The notes beneath the pieces were generated by a model. The model was given only the letters and a program-made list of their open reading frames with translations. It did no database searches and was not told where the DNA came from. The position numbers were made by a program, and so were the translations under genes. DNA of 64,000 nucleotides from Paramyrothecium sp. XJ0827 (Eukaryota > Ascomycota > Sordariomycetes > Hypocreales > Stachybotryaceae). Position 1 is the first letter of the stretch, and the number at the start of each line of letters is the position of its first letter. The stretch spans positions 3,596,001-3,660,000 of the forward strand of contig JAJFPB010000007.1 of the NCBI GenBank assembly GCA_020881915.1, in the 5' to 3' direction. This document shows positions 46,558-56,910 of this stretch, piece by piece.

Positions 46558-46875
46558 CTAAGTGCCACCAATCTTGGAAACGAGCAGGGTGTTCACGCTC
46601 GAGTTCTGTTGGAAGTTCTCCAAAACTTGCAGTCGCTCGGCCTGGCCTGTACTACCGTAGATGAAAGCTTTACCCAGCTTCAGCGCATATGCCGTCAAGG
46701 CATACACCACGTTATCCGAGAAGACAATGACCTTGTTACCTCTTGACGCATGGTAGTTGATCAAGTACTGGCACGCCTGAAACTTCCGGGGGTTCATAAT
46801 GTATAGATGATTCTTCTTGCGAGACGGTGCGGAGGTGTTCATCATAGAACTTGGTAGGCATCGATATTTCAACGG
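46558..46875 (-). pseudogene. Inverted fragment of an XPB/Ssl2 (TFIIH) helicase gene
   Basis: On the minus strand, starting near 46873, the sequence reads [14 protein letters not shown] in one frame, then after a one-base shift [72 protein letters not shown]. These match the second helicase domain of XPB/ERCC3/Ssl2, the TFIIH 3'-5' helicase of transcription and DNA repair. Only about 105 residues are present. After KIGGT a TAG replaces the expected Ser codon and a GTAAGC intron donor follows, so the copy came from genomic DNA, not cDNA. A functional XPB must exist elsewhere because it is essential. There is also an extra Val in FSDNVVYAL. Confidence 0.85.
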
Positions 46876-46899
46876 TTTCCCAGCTTTGAAGGTGTTCGA

Positions 46900-48736
46900 A
46901 AATACCTTCGATTTAAGTCGAGCGGTCACTGGCTCATGATTCTTGATGGGCTTGAGAATGATGAGAATCTCGAAACAACCAGTCCCAAACACTCAGGAAA
47001 ATCCCTCCTCGAATTTATCCCGAACAGTGTTCATTCTAGCATCCTCATTACCACGCAATCTCAAGGCATTGCTTTTAGACAGGTGGGAAATAACGCCGAA
47101 AATGCTATTAAAATACTTAACCTGACAGAGCAGGACGCTTCAATACTTCTCCTAGGGAGAGTGACCAAAGATGAAAATAGGAAGAATTGGTTTCAGACAT
47201 GCTAAAAGAGCTCGATGGCTCAGTTGTGGGACTAAATTTAGCTTGCATTTACCAGAAGAAGGCGAATACTACGATAAAAACCCGGGAACTGCTCGAACTG
47301 ATTCGTCAACTGAAGGCTGAGGGCACTGGCATAATGCGTCCTTGGAAGCTACTCCTCGACATCCTGAATCATCCTCAAACCATTAAGTTCATGCTCTTGT
47401 TGGGTAGTTTGGATCCCTCAGGAATACCAGGCTCAATGTTGGGACGAGCTGACATCCAGAGCCACGTTCCCGTGTTGATAGAGCATGGAATTGTTGAGCC
47501 CTCAAAAGATCGGAGAGTCTTCTTTCTTACGTCTGTCGTAAGGCAGTGCATATCGAGTTGGCTTCAAAAGCACTCGATGACAAAGTTGCTATTGAAGAGT
47601 CCGCTCTGGCTACTATTTGTGAGAAGTTCACAGAAGAAACAGGAGACAACCTACTGCCATGCGCATTGGTCATACTCAAATTTGAGACTCGGTCAAATTC
47701 TGGGGTCCTCAGTAAAGCCAATCTTTCTTCACTTGTTTCAGAGTACTTTGAGCGAACGGAACAGCACTGAAGGGCTATTGCTTGTCTTGAAGAGTGCTTT
47801 TTGTTCCAGGAAGGAAAGCGAAACATTTTTAACGAAGACTCGTTGATCGAGAAGACAAGAGACGCTCTACTGAGAAACAAGAACAAACTTGCCCAGAACA
47901 AGCAGACCGAGTCCAAGACTGAATCGTCAGATAGTCACGCCAAAACCGTCAAAGATACCGAAAAGAAATTCGAAAGGCTGAAGACAGAGCGCGGACCGAA
48001 TCACTTCGACACAATTCGCCAAGCAAGCGATCTGGCCGCTATGCGGCTGGCGCGTCGTCCTCAGAAAGGATTCGATGATGCTGTGACGCTTTTCAAGAGC
48101 GTTATGGACTATTTCAAGGAAAATCAAGAGAAGAACCCCATCGGACTGGCTCGCCATCAATACAACTTGGCTCTAGCATATCACGCCAAGGGTCAGTCTG
48201 AGAAAAGTGAGAAGCTGTATAAATCTGCTTTAAAAGGCGTCAACGCAGCCCTCGACCTAGAAGAATCACTATCTTTGCGATTCAGAATTCTGGGAAATCT
48301 ACTGTCATTATACGGCTCACAAGGTCGGCTGGACGATGCACAAGTCGTGTTCCAGGTTCTGATCAAGGATCAAATTGAGATCCTAGGCGCGGATCACCCG
48401 GAGACACTCACGACCCGGCACAACGCGGCTCTTCTTCTACAAGATCAGGGCATGCTAGAAGCTGCAGAAACGGAGCTGCAGAAGATCCTAAACATCCAAC
48501 GAGCATTGCTAGAGCCTGATGATCCAGCAACCTTCCGGACAGCGGGTAATTTGGCGCTGACTCTGAGACTTCGGGGGAATACGGGGGCCGCAGAACAACT
48601 ATTCAAGGAAACCTTGCGCACTCAGAAAAGAATACTAGGCAAGGATCACAATGATACAATAATTACAAGCAGAATGTTGACGGAGCTGAGAGAACACGAA
48701 CTTAAGTTTCAGACAATGAGAGTTGTAGAAGTATGA
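46900..48736 (+). pseudogene. NLR remnant, end of NB-ARC domain plus TPR tail
   Basis: The NB-ARC sense resumes near 46908 with [18 protein letters not shown] (Walker B region) and SILITTQSQGIAFR (the RNBS-B-like ITTR motif, here ITTQ), and reaches a stop at 47205. It continues in another frame with VVGLNLACIYQ...SLDPSGIPGSMLG and VFFLTSVVRQ to about 47545. Next it shifts to VHIELASKALDDK...EYFERTEQH-stop. From 47801 one open frame of about 310 codons encodes TPR-like helices (ARHQYNLALAYHAKGQSEKSEKLYKSAL, GADHPETLTTRHNAALLLQDQG, repeated HP.T....N.A..L). This is the classic order of fungal NB-ARC-TPR receptors. At least three frame changes make it non-functional as one protein. The TPR part alone could still be translated. 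Confidence 0.78.
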
Positions 48737-49162
48737 GTCGGATTGTCAGTAGTTAGAAGGAGTTCCATAATAAAATTTTGGTGATTTAACGAAAGAATTA
48801 CTTCTGCATAGCCTGTATTCTAAAGATCATGGCAAAGATGCCACGCAGGTCTATGATCTTACGTGGTTATAGTTATGATTGGACCAAAGCTTTATAGTGT
48901 TGCCTCATCAGGAGTCCCGGCTGTCCAATGTTCGATTCGCCTAGCTCTATGAACGGATGTGTCGCTTCGAGCTTCAGCAGCTTAGCTGTTACAAGCAGGT
49001 ATGGCTTCAAGGATGAAATTGACCTAGTTCTTAGTTAATCCCCCGATCTAGCTAGATCATTCCAGTCTCTGCGTTTGAACAAATGTGACGCTACAACAGG
49101 AACTCACAACAACAAGCATTATGGTTTGCCTAGGTTACTTCAACGAATGAGATCAAACCCCA
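48737..49162. other. Intergenic, convergent 3' ends
   Basis: No gene or repeat seen between the NLR remnant and the oxygenase gene. Confidence 0.45.
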
Positions 49163-50746
49163 TCATCCCCAATAAGGGTATCTAAACCCCAAACTGCGCA
49201 TTCCCTTGATCGCAAATACGCTCAACTTATACGCCAAATAGCCGAAAGTGCTTCCAGCCAGGAGTAATGTGATCAGGGCCGGTCTCTCAACTCCACCCCG
49301 TCTGATCGATCGCACATCCACATTTCGTAGCCGCGCTGGGCTTTTGAGTGTCGGTGGGGTATAAGTGAGGCTCGGAACCCATTTGAATGTGAACTTTGCT
49401 TTATATCCCAAGGCTCCACCATTTTTGTTCTCAACAAAGACATGGTAAAGACGATTTCGGATTCTCTGCAGAGCTGATCAGCTTAGTTCGTTGTGGAGGA
49501 CTCGAAATAAGCCGTACCCTGATGTTTAAATCATCCAAGTATGGAACGGTCCGGCAGATGTATGCATTCATCATAAAAATTCCACACTGCGAAGCGACAA
49601 GTGCTGTGTAATAGATGCTCGGCTTTTCAATTTTAAGATCCTGTGCCACTTTGTCCCCATTCATCCACCACACGATCGCGTTGAGGAACTCCCTCGAGGC
49701 ATATGTAGGCGGTACGTCCTTGACTCCTGTGATGATGTTATTGGCCAAAGCACTGCTTGCCCGGATTGGTGAGTACTCTAAGACCATTAGAGATTCCATA
49801 ATGATCTTTGCTTCCTCCGGTGTCGCTAGCCAATCGTGAGGTGTACCCATTAAATAGGCAATATACCTCCACAGGGCATGATAATCTTGGATTTCCTGGG
49901 AACGAAGCATAATGCCTTGTTTGGGATAGCCTAGCCATATAAGCGTTGGACAAAACGTGGTGATGGTGGCCATGCAGTCCAAGTCATTAATGGGAACACC
50001 GTTCTGTGCAACGTTGTAGTATTCAGGCTTCTCCTGGGCGAGGTGCAAGATGCGCTGACGAACAGAGGCATGTAGAAGGCGAACTCTCACACAGGCTTCC
50101 CAGCCTTCACCTCCCGGCATTATGGATGCGAGGTCCTTGTGAACTCCAAGTGTGTGCTGGAGCGTCTCGAGCACCCGTTTTCGTACCGCCCCTGCTTCGA
50201 AACTTCCGGTCCGATCGAGGATGTCGACAGGTTTTCCATTCGTCATGCCGCCGAGTAGAGAAAGAAATGTCAACTGTGGGTAATGTTAGTAGATTTGAAG
50301 ATGCGAGGCAAGCTCCTTCAGATGGCGTGGCATAAGATGGCACGTACAGCAGTTATAGATGCTCCGCCATATCTCCAAAATACCTTCTGTCCTCTCTCAA
50401 TCTGGGCCCAATCTATCCAGGAAGGAACTTGGTTCACTTCATTCCAAAATTGGCCTATTTCTTCGTCATCACCAGCGTGTCTTTTAGCCAGCTTGAAGTA
50501 GTCGTGTTGATATCTCTTCCCACTACCACTCGAGCATAGCCGGAAGTCCTTCCGAGAATTGTCAACGCATGTATCGGGAGTAGGTCCGAACTTTTCAAGC
50601 CGGGCTAAAGCATCACTGGCAATGAGATCGTAGGTATGGCGAAATGGCTCTAAATCTTGAGCCGAGCGGTGCAGCGGTGTCCATCTAAACCGAAAACCAT
50701 AACATTCAACATCATCGGAATGTGAAGGAAAGCGCTTGAACAACAT
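49163..50746 (-). CDS. ER-bound oxygenase, mpaB/rubber-oxygenase family
   Basis: Three exons, 50746-50348, 50273-49518 and 49465-49163, are joined by phase-0 introns of 74 and 52 bases and give 485 residues. Family-like blocks are HDYFKLAKRH at about 82-91, NEVNQVPSWIDWAQIERGQKVFWRYGG at about 103-129, FLSLLGGM just after the first intron, RQRILH, GYPKQGI, and the YHALWRYIAYLMGTPHDWLATPEEA block. The C-terminus has one membrane helix (ALITLLLAGSTFGYLAY), as expected for an ER-anchored member. Mycophenolic-acid MpaB uses a heme in this fold to cleave a prenyl chain oxidatively; bacterial Lcp cleaves rubber. The likely heme His is in the HALWRY or HDYF blocks. Substrate unknown; no biosynthetic neighbours. 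Confidence 0.86.
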
Positions 50747-52827
50747 GGTTGTATTACAAATGGCAGTTTCTTTTTCAACTTATTTTCCTTTTCACCTTTC
50801 TAGGAAGATAGCATGGCGAGATGAGGCTACGAAAGGGAAGCATTGATTTTTGTTGCTAGCAAGACGCCCGGTAGAACTGGGCCACATGATCATTGAGTTG
50901 GGCACACACAAGCCAATTTCCAAGGAAAGCAGCGTTTTTGCCTGCATTTGTGGCTCAGTGTTGGTCGCTGTTTTAAGTCTTGTGATCTGTTGATATCACA
51001 CAGCATGTCAGGGCGTTTGTTGCTGGGCAGGGCTGGCTAGGCAGAGGTGTCGAGACAGCCATTCAGCATCCAGAGACAGCCACCACCTCGGCCTCGCCAA
51101 GGAGGCGCAGCGTCGCGTAAAGGTTACGCCCTCTTATACGCAAATTTTCTGAGATGAGCGCTTACATGCCTCAAGAAATTGTGGGCTAGGCTAGCGGCCA
51201 TTGAGTTAGCTGGAGGTGTTTTGCAAGCAAAGGTCGCAGATGTATGGCTAGCCTGTGCTTTTCTTGGGCTTGGGCTTAATTTGACCCTTCAAGCAGTTTG
51301 TGAATATTGTGAAGAAATAACATGCAGGGTTATCAAGCTGCTCGTGGTGAGCGCTGGTGTCATTATTGGCTGCAACATCTGATTACTGCTGATGGATGAT
51401 GCGCACTAGCTACATCGTCGCTTTCTCTATCGATCACTGCTGACATTGTTGGATGTTCATTATCCATGACCTGCTTTTCTTCATCGAAAATCATCCGCAC
51501 AGGCTGCGCTATTGCAGACCATGGCCAAATCTGAAGGCTGGGTCCTTTGTGTCAAGCAGCACCATCAAGAAGCTGTCGGCTACGGCAACATTACTTCGCG
51601 GTAGATCAAATGGGAGCTTTTCTTGGAGCTATACACCGCCAGCCTTGAACATGACGTCCAAGAACGTCTTTTTGCTGCTACCGTAGCTAGCAAAAAATGC
51701 TGCAGCCATATTCGCAACCTCTGGCATCGCAGCCGCACAATTGAAGTTGATATCCATAATGGTAGAAGCGGCGGGGTAGATCTTTGCTTGGCGCAACTTT
51801 TCCTTGCATGTGTACTCCAGGCTACCAGATTCTAGGTCGGTGCCTTCTTCGACGGGGTCGGCGGGCGCGGTGGGTGTGGTGCGTGCACTCAGCCGTAGGA
51901 GGGCGAAGTCAGCCTCGTCGGGGCTGCTCACAACTTGAGAGCCCGATGTACTCAATACATGTGCCTTTGAAGCCTTTGACGTAAAACTTGGTTCCTTTGA
52001 GCAGTTTACGCGGGGAGGAAGGTCAGTCTAATTCGTGAGCAGCCTGTAGGACTTCTTTTCTCGATGCCAATACGGCGGAAATAGGCGTTGCCTAGAACAA
52101 TTATTGCCTTGTCGGGATTGACGAAAGGCTTGTCAAATAAACCCTGAAAGAAATTCCTCTGGGAGCAACCCCCGGCAAGCGGCGAGCAAGTAAGAGCAAA
52201 CCACAAAAAGAAAGTCTAGTAACCAATGGCTAATAACTAACCTTTAAAAGGCTTGAGAATATCTATCAAATTCCTTCGAGCTTTGTTTTATCATATTTAT
52301 TTATTTTTAAATTTCTTAATGTTAACCCATGTAAGAATCTTGCATAATAGAGGTAGAAGCAGCTACTTATAGTACCTTCATTTCGTAAGTTCCCTGCTTT
52401 GCGGTATTGCTATTCTGGCTAACCGCTTATTCGAGTACGCGTAAAATTCTAGGGAACGCGGTCCATAGAATAGTTCGGATCGTCAAATGATGGGATGGAT
52501 GCATGATTGTATGTCCAGCATGTCAACATTTCGTTCATTTCTAAGGCACTGTACTTCATAGGCGGTCTCCCTGCCATGAACCGGAGACTTTCGTCCATGA
52601 ACGTCCAATAAGCATCCAAGACGGTTACTCGGTATTTGATTGAAATGAGCATTTCATCTTTTCACGGCTCTCTATTGGCGGCAGCACCTTCATGGCAACC
52701 CCGCCTGGCGAGGCTGCCTCAGCTGCCCATCATGCCTGCATTTGTATCGTCCTTCTGATCTGAACATTGACGCACAGTTGATTCGACACTCTGAGCCGGA
52801 AATCCTGCTCGCTTTTCCGGAATCATC
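50747..52827. other. Gene-poor stretch, about 2.1 kb, possible gene relic
   Basis: No intact gene. On the minus strand, frames at 52652-52449, 52206-52006 and 51955-51629 follow one another and have somewhat protein-like character (the last is Ser/Thr/Pro-rich then AAAMPEVANMAAAFFASYG), so a decayed gene may lie here. I recognise no family. The region around 52270-52330 is very AT-rich. Confidence 0.35.
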
Positions 52828-54907
52828 ATGCTTTGCAAATATTGCGAGGCTTTAGAAACTCGTGCTCATCCGCAGCGAGATATTGATGTTAACCATTTCG
52901 AAACTATACCATTATACTGCTCAAGCGCCGACACGGGCTGTTCGCTTTGCAGAATCATTTTGAGGGCCTGCCTCGAGAAATCTGGCCAGCGTCCTCGCGA
53001 CGCCTTCAGGGTCCAGTTGTCTCTCATCAAATGCCAGGGCGTCAAGATATCTTTGGCAGTTCCAGGCACAGCCGTTTTGGTAAATTACGTGGCATTCCAG
53101 TCATTGGGTATACCAGGTTAGTCCAATACACTCTCAACTTCAGTTCCCTACGACTTTTTCTAAAAAAAACTTTATCCAAGAACGCCTTGAAGTATCGCTT
53201 CTTGATGAGTCCACACCTGACAACAGCACGGGCTCAAAGGCCGCATTTCACCTGGTTTCGCTCTGGCTAGAGGAGTGTCTACACAACCACGGCAACTGCG
53301 CATATCAAGGACCTCAAGAGTCCTCACTGCCGCGCAGGGTTGTAGACGTTGGTGAAAAAGGCCAAACGTCGGAACCGTACCTATACGAAACTCTCGGAGA
53401 GAAAGCCAGATACATCACCCTTAGTCACTGCTGGGGAGGCCATAGCCCGATCAAAACAACACGGGAAAACATAAGCAGTCATAGAAAGGAGATTCGATAT
53501 GCAGACTTGCCTCAAACATTTCAAGACGCGGTCCAGGTCACAAGAAAGCTTGGGTACAGATACCTGTGGATTGACTCGCTGTGCATTGTCCAAGATGACC
53601 CGAAGGACTGGGAAGTAGAGGCTTCCAAAATGCACAAATACTACACCCAAGCACTGATAACTATTGCTGCGGCCGACGGCAATGATAGCTCAGCAGGTCT
53701 CTTTCGCGAACGAGACGGAATGGCATTCAAATCATGCGTTATACATGCAGCTGGCCGCAAGCTGTATGCGTCGACTAATAGCATGTCGGTGGAGCTCAAA
53801 AGGTCTAGTCTTTCACCTTCCTTCAAACGGACGCGTCTCTACACCAGGGCTTGGGTGTTTCAAGAGCAGGTCTTGTCCTTGCGAGTCCTGTCATACACGA
53901 GAGATCGCATCTCGTGGCGGTGCCAAACCATGGTGTTTGATGAGCGCGCACCTTTTGCACGACCAGTCGAAAGTTTTATCAGGGAACAGTATTCCTCCAA
54001 CATGCTAACCATGAATGGTGATCTTCGCACGACAGATGGGCAAGTCGCGCGACTGCAACGCGAGTGTATCTTTGTGGAACGAAAACCTGGTCCATACGCT
54101 GGCCAAAATACACAACACGCGGGCATTCGTGGGAGCACACGCTTCACAGCCGAGGACGAGTTCATGATCCAGTGGGGCACCATCGTAAATGAGTACGCTC
54201 AGCGAGACTTGACATTTCAGTCGGACAAGCTTTTGGCAATTCGGGGTATCGCTGACGCACTGTCATCACAAGTCGCAAAATCCTATTTCGCAGGAAGCTG
54301 GGTGGACACACCAAGAGCGATAGTCTTGAGCCTGCTGTGGTCCCGAGCTCCAGGATCCAAGCTATCCCCGCGTCTTAATGTCGCCCCAAGTTGGTCTTGG
54401 GCATCAACGGGCTCCCCAGTCAGTTGGCCTGGTCATTTGCTTTGTCGTCTACAGCCAACAGTCTCCTTCGATGGCATGGCTAGTTCCGAAGCATTGGAGA
54501 AAAATCAAGGGAAACTACGTCTCAATGCCAATGTCAGGTTAGGTATTGTCTGTGAAAACACTCTGGTTAGTGTTCATATCTGGCCCGATCGTTTTGACTC
54601 GGGAAGCGGCTTTTTGGACGGCAGTGCTTCTTCTCTCTCGGCACCAAGTCCTTTAGTAAAGCAAGCCCTAGTGGCTATGAGACTTGACGAGCACGTGGGA
54701 AATAACGTCTCTGTATGCCTTGCTGAACTGGCAATCGGGGAAACCAACGTGAAAGGCCAAGACCAGGTTCACTGTCTCGTCTTGAGTAAGTGTCAAGGTG
54801 AAACATCTGCATTCCGCCGTACCGGATATGTTGTGTGGAAAAAGGAGTTCTGGGGTCAAGGTGATCTAATGCCCCTTCCAAAGTTAATTCAACTGGTTAT
54901 TGTCTAG
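52828..54907 (+). CDS. HET-domain protein (heterokaryon incompatibility type)
   Basis: Two exons, 52828-53116 and 53181-54907, are joined over a 64-base phase-1 intron and give 671 residues. The N-terminus has the Cys pairs common before HET domains (LCKYC, CSLC). HET motifs follow in order: PRRVVDVG, ARYITLSHCWGG at about 172-183, LPQTFQDAV, YLWIDSLCIVQDDPKDWEVEASKM from about 224, ITIAAADGNDSSAGLF, and LYTRAWVFQEQVLSLRVL. The C-terminal half has DKLLAIRGIADAL, YFAGSW and APSWSWAS blocks. The frame is intact and the canonical residues are present, so it is probably functional in non-self recognition. It is the well-preserved counterpart of the broken HET gene at 16.8-18.6 kb, with the same subtype layout. 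Confidence 0.92.
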
Positions 54908-56111
54908 TACATAGGACTGGCTATCAGAGGACACTACAATCGAAACTTAGAGGACTTACTCGCGTTTACAAATTATTCAGACTGCTGAAAGACTCCATTC
55001 ACTTCCCGCTTATTGGTTTGGATTTTTTATTGTAGAGCGCCGCCACACCAACGCGATTGACTGTTGCAATTTCGTCATCAAGTAACCATAACTGCATGAA
55101 CAAGTGAGAGAGCGCCAAGACTTTCAATAAATAACAGCTTCAAGTTTTTTCACAATTGGACTTGGCCGAGCTGCAAGAGAATCCTAAACTCTGGACAGAG
55201 AACAGGCTCGAGAAAGACTCTGGAATTTCAGAGCTCCGATTCCGGCAGGTTCAAGCAATAAATTCGGGGGAAAGATTTAAGAATGCTGTTAAATGATCTG
55301 TTAGTTGAGACTGCAGAGCGTATGCTGCAGATATCATGCTCTTGACCTGCTCCCTCCGTTGATCGCTTGAGTCGACTCCTCAAGCTTGATCATGGTATAA
55401 TGGGTCTCACAGACAACGGTCGCCCTATTATCGATGTGCTCCCCAAATTACTGGTGGAGGACGAAAAGGTTTTTCGCACATCATCACGTGTTTTGTGCTT
55501 GTTTTGCCCGTCATGGTTCTCATTCCATTCAGGATGGTGATTGCATCCCCCGTAACTTCTCTTGTGTTAGCGTGTGCTCATTATGATCTTGTCCACGATA
55601 CTCTTGGCTGAAAAGAAGCCGCGAATCTCAGCCTCACTCAAATGTGTCAAAGGCGCTCAAAGTAGGACTAATTCTTTGTGCTAGTACGGAGTCCACTGGC
55701 CTATCTATCAGGAAAGCCTGACTGTTCCATTACTTACTTGGCTCACATAACTTTCTTATGTTGGTCTTGATTCCTTGATTAATCAGAAGAACTTGGGTCA
55801 ACTAGTGAAAATTCGATTTTTCCACATGTCATTATACTAGCGTATTGAGAACTATCAGTCCTTGCGTCCAACCTATGAAGCCTAACTCGACTTATATAGT
55901 ATAAGTGGGTATATTCACAGTGAGAGTAAATGCTTAAGATTGTAAAACCCAGACCATTAAGTGCTGTACTAGCTGCTATAAATCACCTAGAAGAAGGCGT
56001 TCATAATTGAGCCAGAACTAAGCTGGTAAGAGCTAAGATACTGGACTCGATCAAGTACACATGCTTGTACGCGAGAAGAGAATGAATGGTTGGGTCCGGA
56101 GATTTCACAGC
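54908..56111. other. Gene-free stretch, about 1.2 kb
   Basis: No frame with recognisable character was seen. AT-rich blocks lie near 55860-56050. Confidence 0.4.
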
Positions 56112-56438
56112 CTATTTGGCCTCGGTGGCCTTTTCTTCAGCCATTCGCCAGTTACATGTCACTTCGCTCCATTCCTTGTAGTCGCCTCTCCTGAACGTCT
56201 CCCGGAAGCAACGCTTAGGCTGGCTAAGGGCCAGGAAGTGGGCACGTAGAAGCCCCCAATCCATACAGACCTCTATGACGCCAGGAACGCCAGGATTCCT
56301 GCAGCCGCCAGCTGCGTTGAAACTGTAAGGCCCAGTGTTGGTGTTCCAAATGCCACAGCTCCCTCCTACAATCTGCAGCATATCTGCTGCGGCGCCTGCA
56401 GCAAGAAAAGCAATGGCGGTAGAGGTTGAGAAATGCAT
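56112..56438 (-). CDS. Small secreted cysteine-containing protein (effector-like)
   Basis: A single exon of 108 residues begins with a signal peptide (MHFSTSTAIAFLAAGAAA). The mature part of about 90 residues holds five Cys: GGSCGIW, AGGCRNPGV, EVCMDWG, KRCFRE and VTCNW. A run GPYSFNAAGGCRNPG and the final EWSEVTCNW resemble the layout of many small secreted proteins of plant-associated and insect-associated fungi. An odd number of Cys means one is free, or one has been lost near the C-terminus. The last residues (MAEEKATEAK) are charged. Function unknown; effector-like is a description of size and secretion, not evidence of host interaction. A TATA candidate lies at 56661-56667. Confidence 0.7.
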   Translation of the reverse strand: MHFSTSTAIAFLAAGAAADMLQIVGGSCGIWNTNTGPYSFNAAGGCRNPGVPGVIEVCMDWGLLRAHFLALSQPKRCFRETFRRGDYKEWSEVTCNWRMAEEKATEAK

Positions 56439-56660
56439 ATTCTGGGATTCCTTTGGCTTTATTTTTTCCTCTGAGAAAATCTGTCCTTGGTGGTTAGCGG
56501 GTATAGATTCTAGAAACTTATGGCTGCCCTAGACAAAGGCACCGAAGAGGATCTTACAGGAGCGAAGATAGGATGAAATTTTATTAAGCTTGCGAACGCA
56601 CTTTTGGGGGTTGGTGATATTCAAAAGAAACAGGAGGTTTAGATGGGAAGGAGATGGGCC

Positions 56661-56667
56661 TTTTATA
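56661..56667 (-). promoter_or_regulatory. TATA-box candidate of the small secreted protein
   Basis: TATAAAA on the minus strand lies about 225 bases upstream of the ATG at 56438. Confidence 0.35.
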
Positions 56668-56706
56668 GTTAGCAATCTCCATGTCCTTGGTCGTTATCTT
56701 TTCTCA

Positions 56707-56910
56707 GCACAGCGTGCATGATGGGATGAGGAGAAGACAACCTGCGGCGTAGCAGGATCAAGCGAAAAGAATTCACAGCATACCATATATTGAGGATTCT
56801 AAGATGTCGAAGATAACCTGAAGCGTAGCAATATAAACAGAAAAGAATCTTGGCACAGCATGCATGATAGGATTGGCCGAAAACAATCTGCAGCAAAGCG
56901 GCGGCGGTCT
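56707..56910. repeat. Three degenerate tandem repeats of about 70-80 bases
   Basis: Units start near 56707, 56774 and 56853. Each begins with CACAGC(A/G)T..., has a middle A(A/C)C(A/T/C)TG...GCG and, in the first two, ends GAAAAGAAT. Units 1 and 3 share CACAGC.TGCATGAT.GGAT. They lie 270-470 bases upstream of the small secreted protein's start, in its presumed promoter. Confidence 0.6.

Noticed and set aside
51629..52652. Series of minus-strand frames that could be a decayed gene
   Set aside because: Some protein-like character, but no family could be named and the frames do not connect; mentioned only in the gene-poor entry.
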